A stretch of 64,000 nt of DNA from Sulfidibacter corallicola. Its GTDB lineage: Bacteria; Acidobacteriota; Holophagae; Acanthopleuribacterales; Acanthopleuribacteraceae. Under the pieces are notes generated by a model, which did no database searches, was not told where the DNA came from, and was given only the letters and a program-made list of their open reading frames with translations. This document shows, in pieces, positions 39,401 to 47,678 of this stretch (position 1 is its first letter; each line of letters opens with the position of its first letter). The stretch is from assembly GCF_017498545.1 (NCBI RefSeq), contig NZ_CP071793.1, forward strand, positions 9,294,256 through 9,358,255, given 5' to 3'. The position numbers and the translations under genes were made by a program.

Positions 39401-41041
39401 TCGGTCACCGATACCGGTCTGGGCATTCCCTCGGACAAGCGAGCCCTCATCTTCGAGGCCTTTCAGCAGGCCGACGGCACCACGAGTCGCCATTTCGGCG
39501 GGACGGGACTCGGCCTGTCGATCTCGCGGGAACTGGCGCGCCTGCTGCGCGGCGAAATCAAATTGGAGAGCGAGGAGAGCTCCGGCAGCGTGTTCACCCT
39601 GTTCCTGCCGGAACATCACGGAGACATCGCCGGCGAAGAGCAGATCGTACTCCCCTACCACCCGGAGAAACCTCCGATTTCCGAACCGCTCCCGAAACCG
39701 GTCCTAAAGGAGCCCGGCGAAGAGATCGTGGCCAATCCCGCCGGCAACCCGGAACCGAACCCCTCGACCCCGCCGACGGAATCGCCGGCACCGGCCAGCG
39801 CTCCCCAAGGCAACCCTTCCCCGCCACCGACCGACGAGGTCGAGGACGACCGCCACAACTTGCGTCGCGGCGACCCGGTCCTGTTGATCATCGAGGACGA
39901 TCCCGGTTTCCAGAAAACCCTGATGCACCTGGCCCGCGAACGGGGCTTCAAGTGCCTGCTGGCGGGGGACGGCGAATCCGGGCTGCACAAGGCCGATTAC
40001 TACAAACCGGACGCGATCCTGCTCGACATCGGGCTGCCCCGCATGGACGGGATGGCGGTCATGTCGCGCTTGAAAGACAATCCCGAGACGCGCCACATCC
40101 CGGTCCACTTCATCTCGGGTGCCGACCGGAACTTCGAGGCCATGAAGATGGGCGCAGCCGGTTTCCTCAAAAAACCCGCGACCATGGCCGACATGGATCA
40201 GGCCTTCAACCGTATCAGCCACATCATCTCGCGGCCGATCAAACACCTGCTGATCGTGGAAGACGACGTCAAGCTGCGCTCCAGCCTGCTGGCCCTGACC
40301 GGTGGCAAGGACGTGGAAGTCGTCGGCGTGGGCAGCGCCTCGGAAGCGATCAAGCTGCTTCAGGATTCGCACTACGACTGCATGGTGCTCGACGTCAACC
40401 TGCCCGACATCTCGGGCTACGACCTGCTGTCCCAGATCCGCAACGATTCCCGCATCCCCCACCTTCCGATCATCGTCTACACCGGCAAGGACCTGACGGA
40501 GGAAGAGAAGGTGAAGCTGGATCAATACGCGGAAAGCGTGGTCTTCAAGACCGCCAATTCCGCCGAACGGTTGCTGGACGAGACCATTCTGTTCCTGCAC
40601 CGGGTCGAATCGGAGCTGGGCGGGGAACAGCGCCGCCTGCTGAACCTGGTGCACGACAAGGAGTCGATCTTCCGCGACAAGAACATCCTGATCGTGGACG
40701 ACGACATGCGGAACGTCTTCGCCCTGAGCAGCGTCCTGGAAGAGAAGGGCATGAACGTGATCGTCGGAACCAACGGTCGCGACGGCATCGAAAAACTCGA
40801 AGCCTCGCCCGACATCGACCTGGTCCTGATGGATATCATGATGCCGGAAATGGATGGCTACGAGGCGATTCGCGAAATCCGCAAACAGGCCAAATACCGC
40901 AAGCTGCCGATCATCGCCCTGACCGCCAAGGCCATGAAGGGCGACCGCCACAAGTGCATCGACGCCGGCGCCAACGACTACATGGCCAAACCCGTCGATA
41001 ACGTCAAGCTGTTGAGTCTGATGCGGGTATGGCTCTATTGA
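36476..41041 (+). CDS. Hybrid sensor histidine kinase, HAMP-GAF-HisKA-HATPase with three receivers
   Basis: I chose TTG at 36476 because GGAGG lies 5 nt upstream; ATG at 36440 or 36530 are alternatives. 1,521 residues. TM helix at 23-46, an extracytoplasmic sensor region to about 365, TM at 366-385, HAMP at 390-440 and a second HAMP-like segment after it. GAF is at 540-685. A Glu/Gln-rich coiled coil with repeated EELEEQTRALRES lies at 690-805. HisKA has His819 (SHELRTP) and the HATPase (922-1045) shows N, DTGLGI and GTGLGLSI boxes. A Pro-rich linker leads to three receivers (1135-1252 with Asp1184, 1257-1375, 1402-1521 ending in a KP motif). It heads a plus-strand cluster with CheR and further kinases. 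Ligand and output are not shown by the sequence. Confidence 0.93.
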   Translation: MKPNEPLKRRLFWGPRPLMSRLGISIFLWFLTISLLPLAIVSVHLGLKTNETLTTNAKDSLTETMATKKNAIEGFFEERIRDLQVQSELRANIDFLIALDEAFRASNMPAADFVLTTEWTELTLEGSADLRNFQQTYGYLDAFLINRDGTILFSIMGGDDMGANLLDEPYKDTQFAEAWRRARNTKAPTCSDLEVYEPTWDELAMFLCKRLENQNSQVVGVLAIQLPINQIKKVMKRRSTDFETLDAYLVGEDLLMRTQSLHEKENTILERKVTSEATRGWMFEAESARIEGIADVEEREEALQQLEASGTGLPMGESGFYLDHQDHEVLGAYSELDKLEKWGLNWIVVAEIDKKEALADLRNLIKVTAIALLFLVFCVLFASLVITNRIVGPIRHISRRAKQAAIGNLQTARFLMPRNEIGELAESFHKVIISLQDVTEVCKAIALGDFTRTVVVRSEYDVLGQAVNQMGDTLREVVAQAEGIAKGDYSSVITPKSDKDELSLALSNMTTVLSRLRSEKNRQDWQTNGEVQLRDQMQGDLDLTSLGRNIIQFVCKYLNGQVGAFYILGEDDILRLIASYAYRKRKEVSNAFGLGHGIVGQAALERETILITHVPPDYVQVFSGIGSAPPRAILAVPFLFEDEVVGVLELGSFEEFTDEQIKLLEKLREYIGIAVNTATARARMAELLRQTRDQADTLQTQQDELKKANSELEEQTRALRESEAALQAGQEELRSTNEELEEQTRALRESQARLQEQQSELQQINEELEERSQALERQRDEVRHKNAELERARQELAQKARDLTQTSKYKSEFLANMSHELRTPLNSMLILSQLLEKNEAGNLSDKQVSFAKTIYQSGSDLLALINEILDLSKVEAGKMDLHLTAVPLQKMSEALERKFRPVAEEKGLTFQSRIDPDLPNTIVTDDQRAEQILRNLLSNAIKFTQKGEVGVRFYRPKRDDLSPETRLDPRRTVAISVTDTGLGIPSDKRALIFEAFQQADGTTSRHFGGTGLGLSISRELARLLRGEIKLESEESSGSVFTLFLPEHHGDIAGEEQIVLPYHPEKPPISEPLPKPVLKEPGEEIVANPAGNPEPNPSTPPTESPAPASAPQGNPSPPPTDEVEDDRHNLRRGDPVLLIIEDDPGFQKTLMHLARERGFKCLLAGDGESGLHKADYYKPDAILLDIGLPRMDGMAVMSRLKDNPETRHIPVHFISGADRNFEAMKMGAAGFLKKPATMADMDQAFNRISHIISRPIKHLLIVEDDVKLRSSLLALTGGKDVEVVGVGSASEAIKLLQDSHYDCMVLDVNLPDISGYDLLSQIRNDSRIPHLPIIVYTGKDLTEEEKVKLDQYAESVVFKTANSAERLLDETILFLHRVESELGGEQRRLLNLVHDKESIFRDKNILIVDDDMRNVFALSSVLEEKGMNVIVGTNGRDGIEKLEASPDIDLVLMDIMMPEMDGYEAIREIRKQAKYRKLPIIALTAKAMKGDRHKCIDAGANDYMAKPVDNVKLLSLMRVWLY

Positions 41042-41067
41042 TCGAGACCGCACCCCCTGGAGCGTTC

Positions 41068-41925
41068 ATGAGGAATGCCGAGAACGAAAACATCGAAATC
41101 AAACTCCTGAAAGAAGCCATTTTCCTGAAATACGGCTACGATTTCCGCAACTACGCCGAGGCTTCCATTAAACGCCGGATCCTCAACTTCCTCGCCGAGG
41201 CCAACCTGGACAGCGTTTCGGAACTGCAACACCGGCTCCTCTACGATCAAACCCTGTTCAAGAAATTGCTGGTGAACCTGTCGGTCAACGTCACGGAAAT
41301 GTTCCGCGACCCCACCTTCTACCACGCGGTGCGCGAGAAGCTGGTGCCCGAACTGCGCCAATTGCCGTTCTTCAAGATCTGGCACGCGGGCTGTTCCACG
41401 GGCATGGAAGTCTACTCCATGGCGATCCTGCTGCACGAGGAGGGCTTGATCGACCGCGCGCGCATCTACGCCACCGACTTCGACGAGTTGGTGCTGAAAA
41501 AGGCCAAAGACGGCATCTTTCCGCTGGAGCTGGCTCGCGAATACACCGTCAACTACCAGCGTGCGGGCGGCAACCAGTCCTTTTCCGACTATTACACGGC
41601 GCGCTACAACCACGCCATCATCAACAGCAGCCTGCGCCGCAACATCGTGTTCGCCGACCACAACCTGGCCGTCGACGGCGTCTTCGGCGAAATGAACGTC
41701 ATCTTTTGTCGCAACGTCTTGATCTACTTCAATAAAGAACTGCAGAACCGGGTATTCCGACTCTTTCTCGAGAGCCTCACCGAACGCGGTTTCCTGTGCC
41801 TCGGCTCCAAGGAGAGCATTCGCTACTCGGCCTATTCCGACGCCTTCGCAGACGTGGCACCCAAGGAAAAAATCTATCGGAAGACCGGTCATCCCGATCC
41901 CGAGGCCCACCAGGAAACCTTCTGA
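41068..41925 (+). CDS. cheR: CheR-type protein-glutamate O-methyltransferase
   Basis: 285 residues from ATG 41068, preceded by TGGAG at a suitable distance; a longer frame from 41029 would overlap the kinase stop. The protein has the CheR N-terminal helical domain (residues about 5-80: YGYDFRNYAEASIKRRI, NVTEMFRDPTFY) and the SAM-binding fold with WHAGCSTGMEVYSMA, the later acidic ATDFDE and the IFCRNVLIYF motif. CheR transfers methyl groups from SAM to glutamates of chemoreceptor signalling helices. It is 26 bp downstream of the hybrid kinase, and no CheB or chemoreceptor gene is present in the window. It lacks extra TPR domains. Family assignment is firm; substrate is not. Confidence 0.93.
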   Translation: MRNAENENIEIKLLKEAIFLKYGYDFRNYAEASIKRRILNFLAEANLDSVSELQHRLLYDQTLFKKLLVNLSVNVTEMFRDPTFYHAVREKLVPELRQLPFFKIWHAGCSTGMEVYSMAILLHEEGLIDRARIYATDFDELVLKKAKDGIFPLELAREYTVNYQRAGGNQSFSDYYTARYNHAIINSSLRRNIVFADHNLAVDGVFGEMNVIFCRNVLIYFNKELQNRVFRLFLESLTERGFLCLGSKESIRYSAYSDAFADVAPKEKIYRKTGHPDPEAHQETF

Positions 41926-42222
41926 AGTCGGAACGCACTTTTCGCAATTCCGGGAAGAGTCCTGGTCCCACAAGCGAGTGGAAATGGTATCCTGTTGGAG
42001 GGAACCCGCTTTGATCGCGCCGTTCTCCCTCACATTCACCGCGGCCGGGAAACCCATCCGGTCCCGAATTCCCGAACCCGCGAATGTCACACAGAATCCA
42101 ACGTGGTCGAAAACCAGGCGCCTTCTGTGCCGTCGAGTCCAACCGATGCGTCCTCCCGGTTTCCCATTCCGGAGCAACGGCCAACTCGATAACCCAGGCT
42201 TGAACCCCATGGATTACGCCTC
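41926..42222 (+). other. Gap between cheR and the REC-kinase
   Basis: 297 bp. This is where cheB would sit in HK-CheR-CheB-kinase clusters. No CheB motif is readable in any frame. An 82-codon frame ending in a TTGA overlap with the next start is present but has no family features. Confidence 0.5.
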
Positions 42223-43374
42223 TTGATTTCCAATCCAAAAGACTCAGATTACGACTACCAGCTCGACACCAAGGTCGAGTTGTTGATCGTGGACGACCGA
42301 CCCGAGAACTTGCTGGCATTGGAAGCCATCCTGGAGCATCCCAGTCTCGACATCGTGCGGGCGACTTCGGGCAACGAAGCGCTCTCGTTGATGTTGAAGC
42401 ACGATTTCGCATTGGTCCTGCTGGACGTGCAGATGCCAGGCATGGATGGTTTCGAAACCGCCCAACTCATGCGGGGCTACGAAAAGACCCGCCATATCCC
42501 GATCATCTTCGTCACCGCCATCAACAAGGAACAGAAATTCGTCTTCCGCGGCTACGAGGCCGGGGCGGTGGATTACCTGTTCAAACCCCTGGATCCCAAC
42601 ATCCTCAAGGGCAAGGTCAACGTGTTCCTGGACCTGTACCGCCAACGAGAGGCCAAAAAGCACCTGATGGCCGAGTTGGAACGCAGCAACCGCGAACTGC
42701 AGGATTTCGCCCACATGACGTCGCACGACCTCAAGGCGCCACTGCGCAGCATGCGGTTCTCGGTGCAAATGCTGGAAGAGGACTACGCCGAGCGCTTGGA
42801 CGGCGATGCCCGCGAATACCTTCAGACCATCACGACCGCCTGCCGGCGCATGCAGGTGCTCATCGACGACCTGCTCGACTACGCCCGGGTCACCACCCAA
42901 CCGCGAGACTTCGACACCATCGACCTGACGGATCTGATCGAAGACATTCGCCTCGATCTGCGCGGCCAACTCCAGGATTCGGGGGCGACCCTGCACCTGG
43001 ACGACCTGCCGGATGTTCGCGGTGACAAGATGCAGATCCAGCGGCTGTTCCAGAACCTGATCAGCAATGCGATCAAATATCGTCGCCAGGACGTCTCTCC
43101 CGAAATCCGAATCCGCGCAGACCGCATGGATAGCCAAAACCTGTGTCATCTCCACGTGGAGGACAACGGGATCGGCTTCGACGCCAAACATGCCGAACGC
43201 ATCTTCCAACCCTTCCAACGTCTCCACTCCCACAAAAAATACGAAGGCAGCGGCATCGGTCTGGCCATCTGTAAAAAAATCGCACAACACCACGGCGGCG
43301 ACATCGCCGCTTCCTCCGTCGAGGGCCAAGGCTCGCAATTCACGGTGATCCTGCCGATGACGCGCGCCACTTGA
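42223..43374 (+). CDS. Response regulator-histidine kinase fusion (REC-HisKA-HATPase)
   Basis: 383 residues, soluble. The start is TTG at 42223; no good ribosome site is visible and the TTG overlaps the stop of a short upstream frame, so coupling or a later start is possible. Receiver domain at 15-135 with acidic pair DDRPEN, phosphoacceptor Asp68 (LLDVQMPGMDG), the T of FVTA and a KP loop (LFKPLD). HisKA has His168 (TSHDLKAPLRS). The HATPase domain shows NLISNAIKY, DNGIGF and GSGIGLAI. This architecture, similar to phytochrome-type output kinases, receives phosphate or acts as relay downstream of the hybrid kinase. It sits 297 bp after cheR and 230 bp before the next receiver gene. Confidence 0.9.
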   Translation: MISNPKDSDYDYQLDTKVELLIVDDRPENLLALEAILEHPSLDIVRATSGNEALSLMLKHDFALVLLDVQMPGMDGFETAQLMRGYEKTRHIPIIFVTAINKEQKFVFRGYEAGAVDYLFKPLDPNILKGKVNVFLDLYRQREAKKHLMAELERSNRELQDFAHMTSHDLKAPLRSMRFSVQMLEEDYAERLDGDAREYLQTITTACRRMQVLIDDLLDYARVTTQPRDFDTIDLTDLIEDIRLDLRGQLQDSGATLHLDDLPDVRGDKMQIQRLFQNLISNAIKYRRQDVSPEIRIRADRMDSQNLCHLHVEDNGIGFDAKHAERIFQPFQRLHSHKKYEGSGIGLAICKKIAQHHGGDIAASSVEGQGSQFTVILPMTRAT

Positions 43375-43604
43375 CGAAAATTCCGAATGCCGCCAGGACG
43401 CAAAAACACGACCGATCTACCCAATTCACGACCAGGTGCCAACTTTGCCTTGCATGGGCTGCTGTGGTTGGTGCACATTTTTGAAGACGGAACGCAAGGC
43501 AAGTGACTCGTTATCTAACAGTTATCCGTAAGTCCCTCCTTTTGGTCGACGATCTCGCAGGCGTTCCCCGGCTTTTCGTAACCCCATGAGAGAGAGGACC
43601 CCGA

Positions 43605-44078
43605 TTGAGCACGTCATCTCGCCGAAGCCGTGTTCTCATCGTGTCGGATCACCCCGATCGGCTCGAGCAGACACACCAGGCGTTGTTGCATAGTTTTCCC
43701 CACCTCCACACGGCGACCACCAGTTGCGGTCGCCTGTTGACCGCCGAGCAGGCGCCTCCGCCGCCGGAAATGCGCGGTTTTACGCCGCCGAACCTGGTTT
43801 TGCTGGATTTTTCGAACCAAGCCATGGCTTCGACGCCGAGTGCCACCTCGATATTGGAAAAAATCCGCGGACTTCCCGCCATGCGGCACATTCCGATTCT
43901 CGTCCTACATCCGAATCCCCTCCCTACCGACATTCACACTAGCTATCAACTTGGTGCTAATGCACTTATTCCCCGCCCCATTCATTTTAATTCACTGGTC
44001 AACACCCTGCGAATCATGGGAGAGTATTGGTTGGAAACAGTCATTTTGCCGAAAGCTGCCGGGAGGGGGGCGGTTTGA
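43605..44078 (+). CDS. Stand-alone receiver-like protein, divergent
   Basis: 157 residues from TTG 43605, with AGAGAGGA 7-10 nt upstream. A single receiver-like domain: beta1 VLIVSDHPD with one of the two acidic residues replaced, Asp68 in VLLDFSNQ, and PILVLHP for the beta4 strand. The usual invariant Lys before Pro is Arg124 (LIPRPIHF). These changes suggest altered or lost phosphorylation switching, as in pseudo-receivers. No output domain is attached. Its TGA overlaps the TTG start of the next kinase (TTGA), so the two are translationally coupled and probably work together. Confidence 0.8.
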   Translation: MSTSSRRSRVLIVSDHPDRLEQTHQALLHSFPHLHTATTSCGRLLTAEQAPPPPEMRGFTPPNLVLLDFSNQAMASTPSATSILEKIRGLPAMRHIPILVLHPNPLPTDIHTSYQLGANALIPRPIHFNSLVNTLRIMGEYWLETVILPKAAGRGAV

Positions 44079-45358
44079 ACGAACACCAAAAGCAGTCTGA
44101 AATGGAACTCGAGGAGATCTCGGTTCTGTTGATCGAGGACAGTGAACCCGACTTTTTTATCATCAAAAAGGTGCTTTCCAAGGTCAAAGGGACTCGCTAT
44201 CGCATCGAATGGGTCGACAATTTCGATGCGGCGGTGCAGGCCGTCCGCAAGGGCAGCTTCGACGTCGTCCTCACTGATTACCAGCTTCCCGACGGCAGCG
44301 GCCTGGACATCATTCGCCAGGCCGCCGAAACCAACCACCATTTGCCGCTGATCATGTTGACCGGTCACCAGGACCCCCACATCGACAACGCCTCCATGGA
44401 CATGGGTGCCGACGACTTCCTTCCCAAGGAGGAGCTCACCCCTTCCCTGCTTTCGCGCACCATCCGTCACAGCATCTTCCGCAAGAAGGCCGAGCAGGAA
44501 TTGCGGGAAAGCGAAGACCGAAACCGCGAGCTTGCCGAATTCTCCTCCGCAGTGCTGCACAACATCGGCAACGTGCTCAACAGCGTCAATGTCTCCAGCG
44601 GGCGCATCAACCGCACCCTGAAGGAATCCAAGATCAACAGTCTCACCAAGACCCGCGAGCTCTTGGAAACCAACCAGGACAACCCCACCTTCTTCACCGA
44701 AGATCCCAAGGGCAAGATGTTGCCCCGTTTCCTGATGCGCCTGGCCGATATCCTTCAAAGCGAGCACAACCAGAACCTGGTGGAAACCGAGAAGATTCGC
44801 AAGAACCTGGAACTGATGAAGGAAGTCATCAAAACCCAGCAAACCCACGCCAAACACGGCATGGAGCTGGAGGACCTCGACCTGCGCGAGGTGATCAGCG
44901 ACGCCCTCAACGTCAACATGGCGGCCCTGATGCGCAACCGGATCGAAGTACAGACCCTGTATCACAACGACATCCGGGTTCAGGCCCAAAAGGTCAAGCT
45001 GACCCACATCCTGATCAATCTCTTCAAGAACTCGATCGAGGCCATGAACGAGGTTCCGGAGGGGTCGCGGATCCTGACGCTGGAGCTCACCCAGAACAAG
45101 CATCACCAACCGGTGGTGATGATCCGCGACCGCGGCCACGGCATCGATCCGGCCAACGTGAACAAAATTTTCGATCACGGGTTCACCACCAAGCAGCGCG
45201 GACACGGATTCGGGTTGAACTACTGCTACAAGGCGATGAAGGAAATCGGCGGAACCATCAGCGCGCAGAGCGACGGCATCGGCAAGGGCACCGCGTTCAT
45301 GTTGACCTTCCCCTACGGAAGCCTGTTCGATGGGCAGTCCAACGGGTTTTCGTCCTAA
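44075..45358 (+). CDS. Response regulator-histidine kinase fusion (REC-kinase)
   Basis: 427 residues from TTG 44075, chosen because GGGAGGGGGG precedes it and it overlaps the previous stop as TTGA. ATG 44102 is an alternative. Receiver at about 12-125 with EDSEPD, Asp68 (LTDYQLPDGSG), the T of MLTGH and PKEE. The middle is helical with His162 in VLHNIGNVLNSV, a HisKA variant seen in kinases lacking the classical HELRTP box. A helical spacer of about 110 residues separates it from the HATPase domain (NLFKNSIEAM, DRGHGI, HGFGLNYC). It closes the signalling cluster. A phosphorelay role is inferred from architecture and neighbours. Confidence 0.88.
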   Translation: MNEHQKQSEMELEEISVLLIEDSEPDFFIIKKVLSKVKGTRYRIEWVDNFDAAVQAVRKGSFDVVLTDYQLPDGSGLDIIRQAAETNHHLPLIMLTGHQDPHIDNASMDMGADDFLPKEELTPSLLSRTIRHSIFRKKAEQELRESEDRNRELAEFSSAVLHNIGNVLNSVNVSSGRINRTLKESKINSLTKTRELLETNQDNPTFFTEDPKGKMLPRFLMRLADILQSEHNQNLVETEKIRKNLELMKEVIKTQQTHAKHGMELEDLDLREVISDALNVNMAALMRNRIEVQTLYHNDIRVQAQKVKLTHILINLFKNSIEAMNEVPEGSRILTLELTQNKHHQPVVMIRDRGHGIDPANVNKIFDHGFTTKQRGHGFGLNYCYKAMKEIGGTISAQSDGIGKGTAFMLTFPYGSLFDGQSNGFSS

Positions 45359-46905
45359 TTCGAGTTGGGAGAGGATTCGGAGTGGGGAGGAATTTACACC
45401 ACCGAGTCGCTGCCCAGGCCGGGGGCCCGGGTTTCAGGTGGGTAACTAATCGAAGCGAATCGTTTGGGAGTTCCCGCATTTGTGAGAGGGGCGTCGTTGC
45501 AGTAAGTTGGCCCGCCGGGCCGACATTTTTCGACGAACTCCCCGCACATTCGCCTTTTTAGGTTTTTATCTTTATCTTCGAGCTTTACAGAGTTTGTTAC
45601 ATAAGAGCCACGCACCAGCGGGCTAACCCGCTCGATTTCGAGAATGAAACAAGGCGAAGTGAGCTAGCATGGTGGTCCCGGCTGCCTGAGAGGGTTGTCA
45701 TGCCAGGTAGGTGCGACCGCTGGTCGCACATTCCAAAGCTCCTACTTCTATTGGTGCTTCGCTCTTTGGCGTCTCGCATCTGCGGAGTGTGGATCGCTTC
45801 GAAGTGTCGGCCGGGCCGGCCAACCTACTGCCGCGCCGATCCTCAAAGCATGCGGGAACTCTGATCATGGATCGCTTCGACAAGTTCATCCGGCGGATGA
45901 ACCTACCTGGCACGACGAATCTCTCGGCATTCGGGGACTCCAAGCAAGTTTGTTTCAAGAGAGTACGCGGAGTTCGCGGAGACCTTGCAGTTGGTATGGG
46001 TTGATCGGCATCAGTGTCTCGCGAACCAGTCAGGAGATCACAGCGACGGGTTGGTGCCCATCCGGAAACGAGAAGATCGTAACAGCCGAGTTGGTTCGCC
46101 TGGTTGACCCCGGTGTCAGTTGTCAGGTGCCGGCAAGATATCGTCACCGGGCGATTGGAAAAACCGGTTAGCTGACTGCTGATAAATCGTGTGCATTGGA
46201 AATGCGGTCGATGCCGCGCCGCCATTTCGAAAAACTCGGTTTCTGGATGGGTACGAGCGATTCGGTCTCCCGGGAGGGCTCAATCGGGGATTTTCGCCGG
46301 TTTACGCCAAGGCGGACCAAACAGGTGGTCGCCCTCCGCCTAGCCGACACACTGGGACAGCATGTGCTGTATTGTAGACGCCAGGACTCTTTTATGATCC
46401 GTATCTCCGGGCTTCTCAGGCAAATGTTCGCGAGGCGGTCCCGTGCATGGCTTGGCGAATGCTGGCCGCGCCCTCTCGGCGTCCTCCGCGAACTCGGTGG
46501 TGGAAAGATTGACTCATGCTCGCCGCCGGGTAGAGCCGACTCGAAGCACTCATGTCCTGGATCGTTCGGTTTTTTCGCGACGAGGACATAAGGTCAATTT
46601 TTCCGCGACAACACCGCTTCAAACCCAAACCTACTTGAAGATAAACTCGTTCTGCCGAAAAAAAGACGAAGTCAATGGTGGATTTTCGGGTTCCAATCTT
46701 TTAATCTTAGTGAATCCGAGTTGATCCGCTCCGCTTCTTGGCGAATTCTTGCCCAGTCCCTTTTATTGCCGATGTTTGGGGAGCGGAAACCTGTGATTTC
46801 ATATTACCTCGAATTTCTTTCATTTTTTTTTGACCCTATTTTCCTTTGTTTCCGACATGTATAGTGCAAGGCTTATTTTCTTCGATCACGGAGGAGGAAA
46901 CTTAT
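45359..46905. other. 1.5-kb non-coding region
   Basis: No frame here has recognisable family features. The left part (45600-46000) belongs to a dispersed intergenic repeat. The right part becomes AT-rich towards 46850, where GAGGAGG precedes the next gene. I see no RNA gene. Confidence 0.5.
45600..45990. repeat. Dispersed intergenic repeat, copy 1
   Basis: Shares long stretches with the gaps at 54.6-55.4 and 61.6-62.4 kb. It contains three 19-nt hairpins with 8-bp arms and 3-nt loops: GTGCGACCGCTGGTCGCAC (45711-45729), GTCGGCCGGGCCGGCCAAC (45806-45824, one mismatch) and GTTCATCCGGCGGATGAAC (45885-45903). Conserved flanks include CCTACCTGGCACGACGA, CATGCGGGAACTC and GGACTCCAAGCA. A CAGCGGGCTAACCCGCT hairpin lies near 45617. 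Confidence 0.75.
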
Positions 46906-47526
46906 ATGAGTCCGCCCCTACCCCGTACTCCACTTCCCAGCGGCCTCTCGAAAAATCCCGCCCATTATCTACTAAAGACCCCTGATACGACCTCGGATAC
47001 CGATCTCGCCCATTTCGCCTCGGCAGACTTCGACGTGGAAACCCGCCCCCACGAGCTGCTGTTCCGCCGGCACTGGACCTTTCCGCCAGCCTGGGTTCTG
47101 TCCGCCTCGCTGCTCGGCGCGGCCAGCTTCGGATCCGCGTTTCTCCTGACACAGCCTTGGCGCGCCGCCGCCGTCGTGCTCGGCCTGGTGCTGACCTACC
47201 TGTCGCTTGCGATGTGGCGAAACCGCACCACCCTCCTGATCGGGTGTGGTGTCCTGTCCATCCGCCATCGGCCCTTTTTCTGGCCCGGACGGCATCTGTA
47301 TTCGTGTGAGGTGGCAGGCTTCTTCTGTCGCGAAATCCGCTTTCTCGGCAAGGGCAGCCTGCAATTGTGCGCCAAACTTACCAACGGGCGCACCGTGACC
47401 CTGATCAGCGGCCTTCAACATATCGAACACGTCCACCGCATGATCGACCTGATGCGCGAGTTCCTGGACGTCAAAAACCAATTTCGACGGCGCGCCGGAT
47501 ACGGCGTCGTGCGTTCCCAACGCTGA
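46906..47526 (+). CDS. Small membrane protein of unknown function
   Basis: 206 residues from ATG 46906, with GGAGGA 8-10 nt upstream. A polar N-terminus of about 60 residues precedes two hydrophobic helices at about 62-85 and 89-108, separated by a short QPW turn. A cytoplasmic C-terminal domain of about 95 residues follows, rich in beta-forming residues (LIGCGVLSIRHRPFFW, VTLISGLQHIEHV), reminiscent of a PH-like or YdbT-like membrane-associated domain, but I cannot assign a family. It is monocistronic, flanked by the repeat region and by a strong terminator, and converges on purE. Confidence 0.75.
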   Translation: MSPPLPRTPLPSGLSKNPAHYLLKTPDTTSDTDLAHFASADFDVETRPHELLFRRHWTFPPAWVLSASLLGAASFGSAFLLTQPWRAAAVVLGLVLTYLSLAMWRNRTTLLIGCGVLSIRHRPFFWPGRHLYSCEVAGFFCREIRFLGKGSLQLCAKLTNGRTVTLISGLQHIEHVHRMIDLMREFLDVKNQFRRRAGYGVVRSQR

Positions 47527-47543
47527 TCATCCCAATTGAGCGA

Positions 47544-47578
47544 AAGAGCCAGGCATCTGCAAGGTGCCTGGCTCTTTT
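47544..47578. terminator. Strong bidirectional intrinsic terminator
   Basis: A perfect 12-bp stem (AAGAGCCAGGCA with TGCCTGGCTCTT) around a 9-nt loop, with T on the plus side and A on the other side. It lies between the convergent membrane-protein gene and purE and can serve both. Confidence 0.85.
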
Positions 47579-47678
47579 GCGTTTCTAGGTCCGGCTTTGA
47601 TCGGACATGGGCTGGCCTTCGACGCAAGCGAAAGGCAACGCCGTTTCGCTCAGGCCCCTTGGGAAACGGCCTCCGGCT

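Noticed and set aside
41978..42226. 82-codon frame between cheR and the REC-kinase, considered as CheB remnant or leader
   Set aside because: No CheB motif; likely chance frame, although its stop overlaps the next TTG start.
43445..43502. Inverted repeat TTGCCTTGC...GCAAGGCAA between two signalling genes
   Set aside because: Arms of 9 bp about 40 nt apart with no T-run and no second copy; too weak to call an operator or terminator.
45695..46225. Open frames on both strands (158 and 175 codons) in the 45.7-46.2 kb gap
   Set aside because: They translate the dispersed repeat; similar peptides arise from every copy in different frames, so they are not genes.
46196..46591. 131-codon frame in the 46.2-46.6 kb gap
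   Set aside because: No ribosome site, Arg-rich shadow-like composition, no family features.
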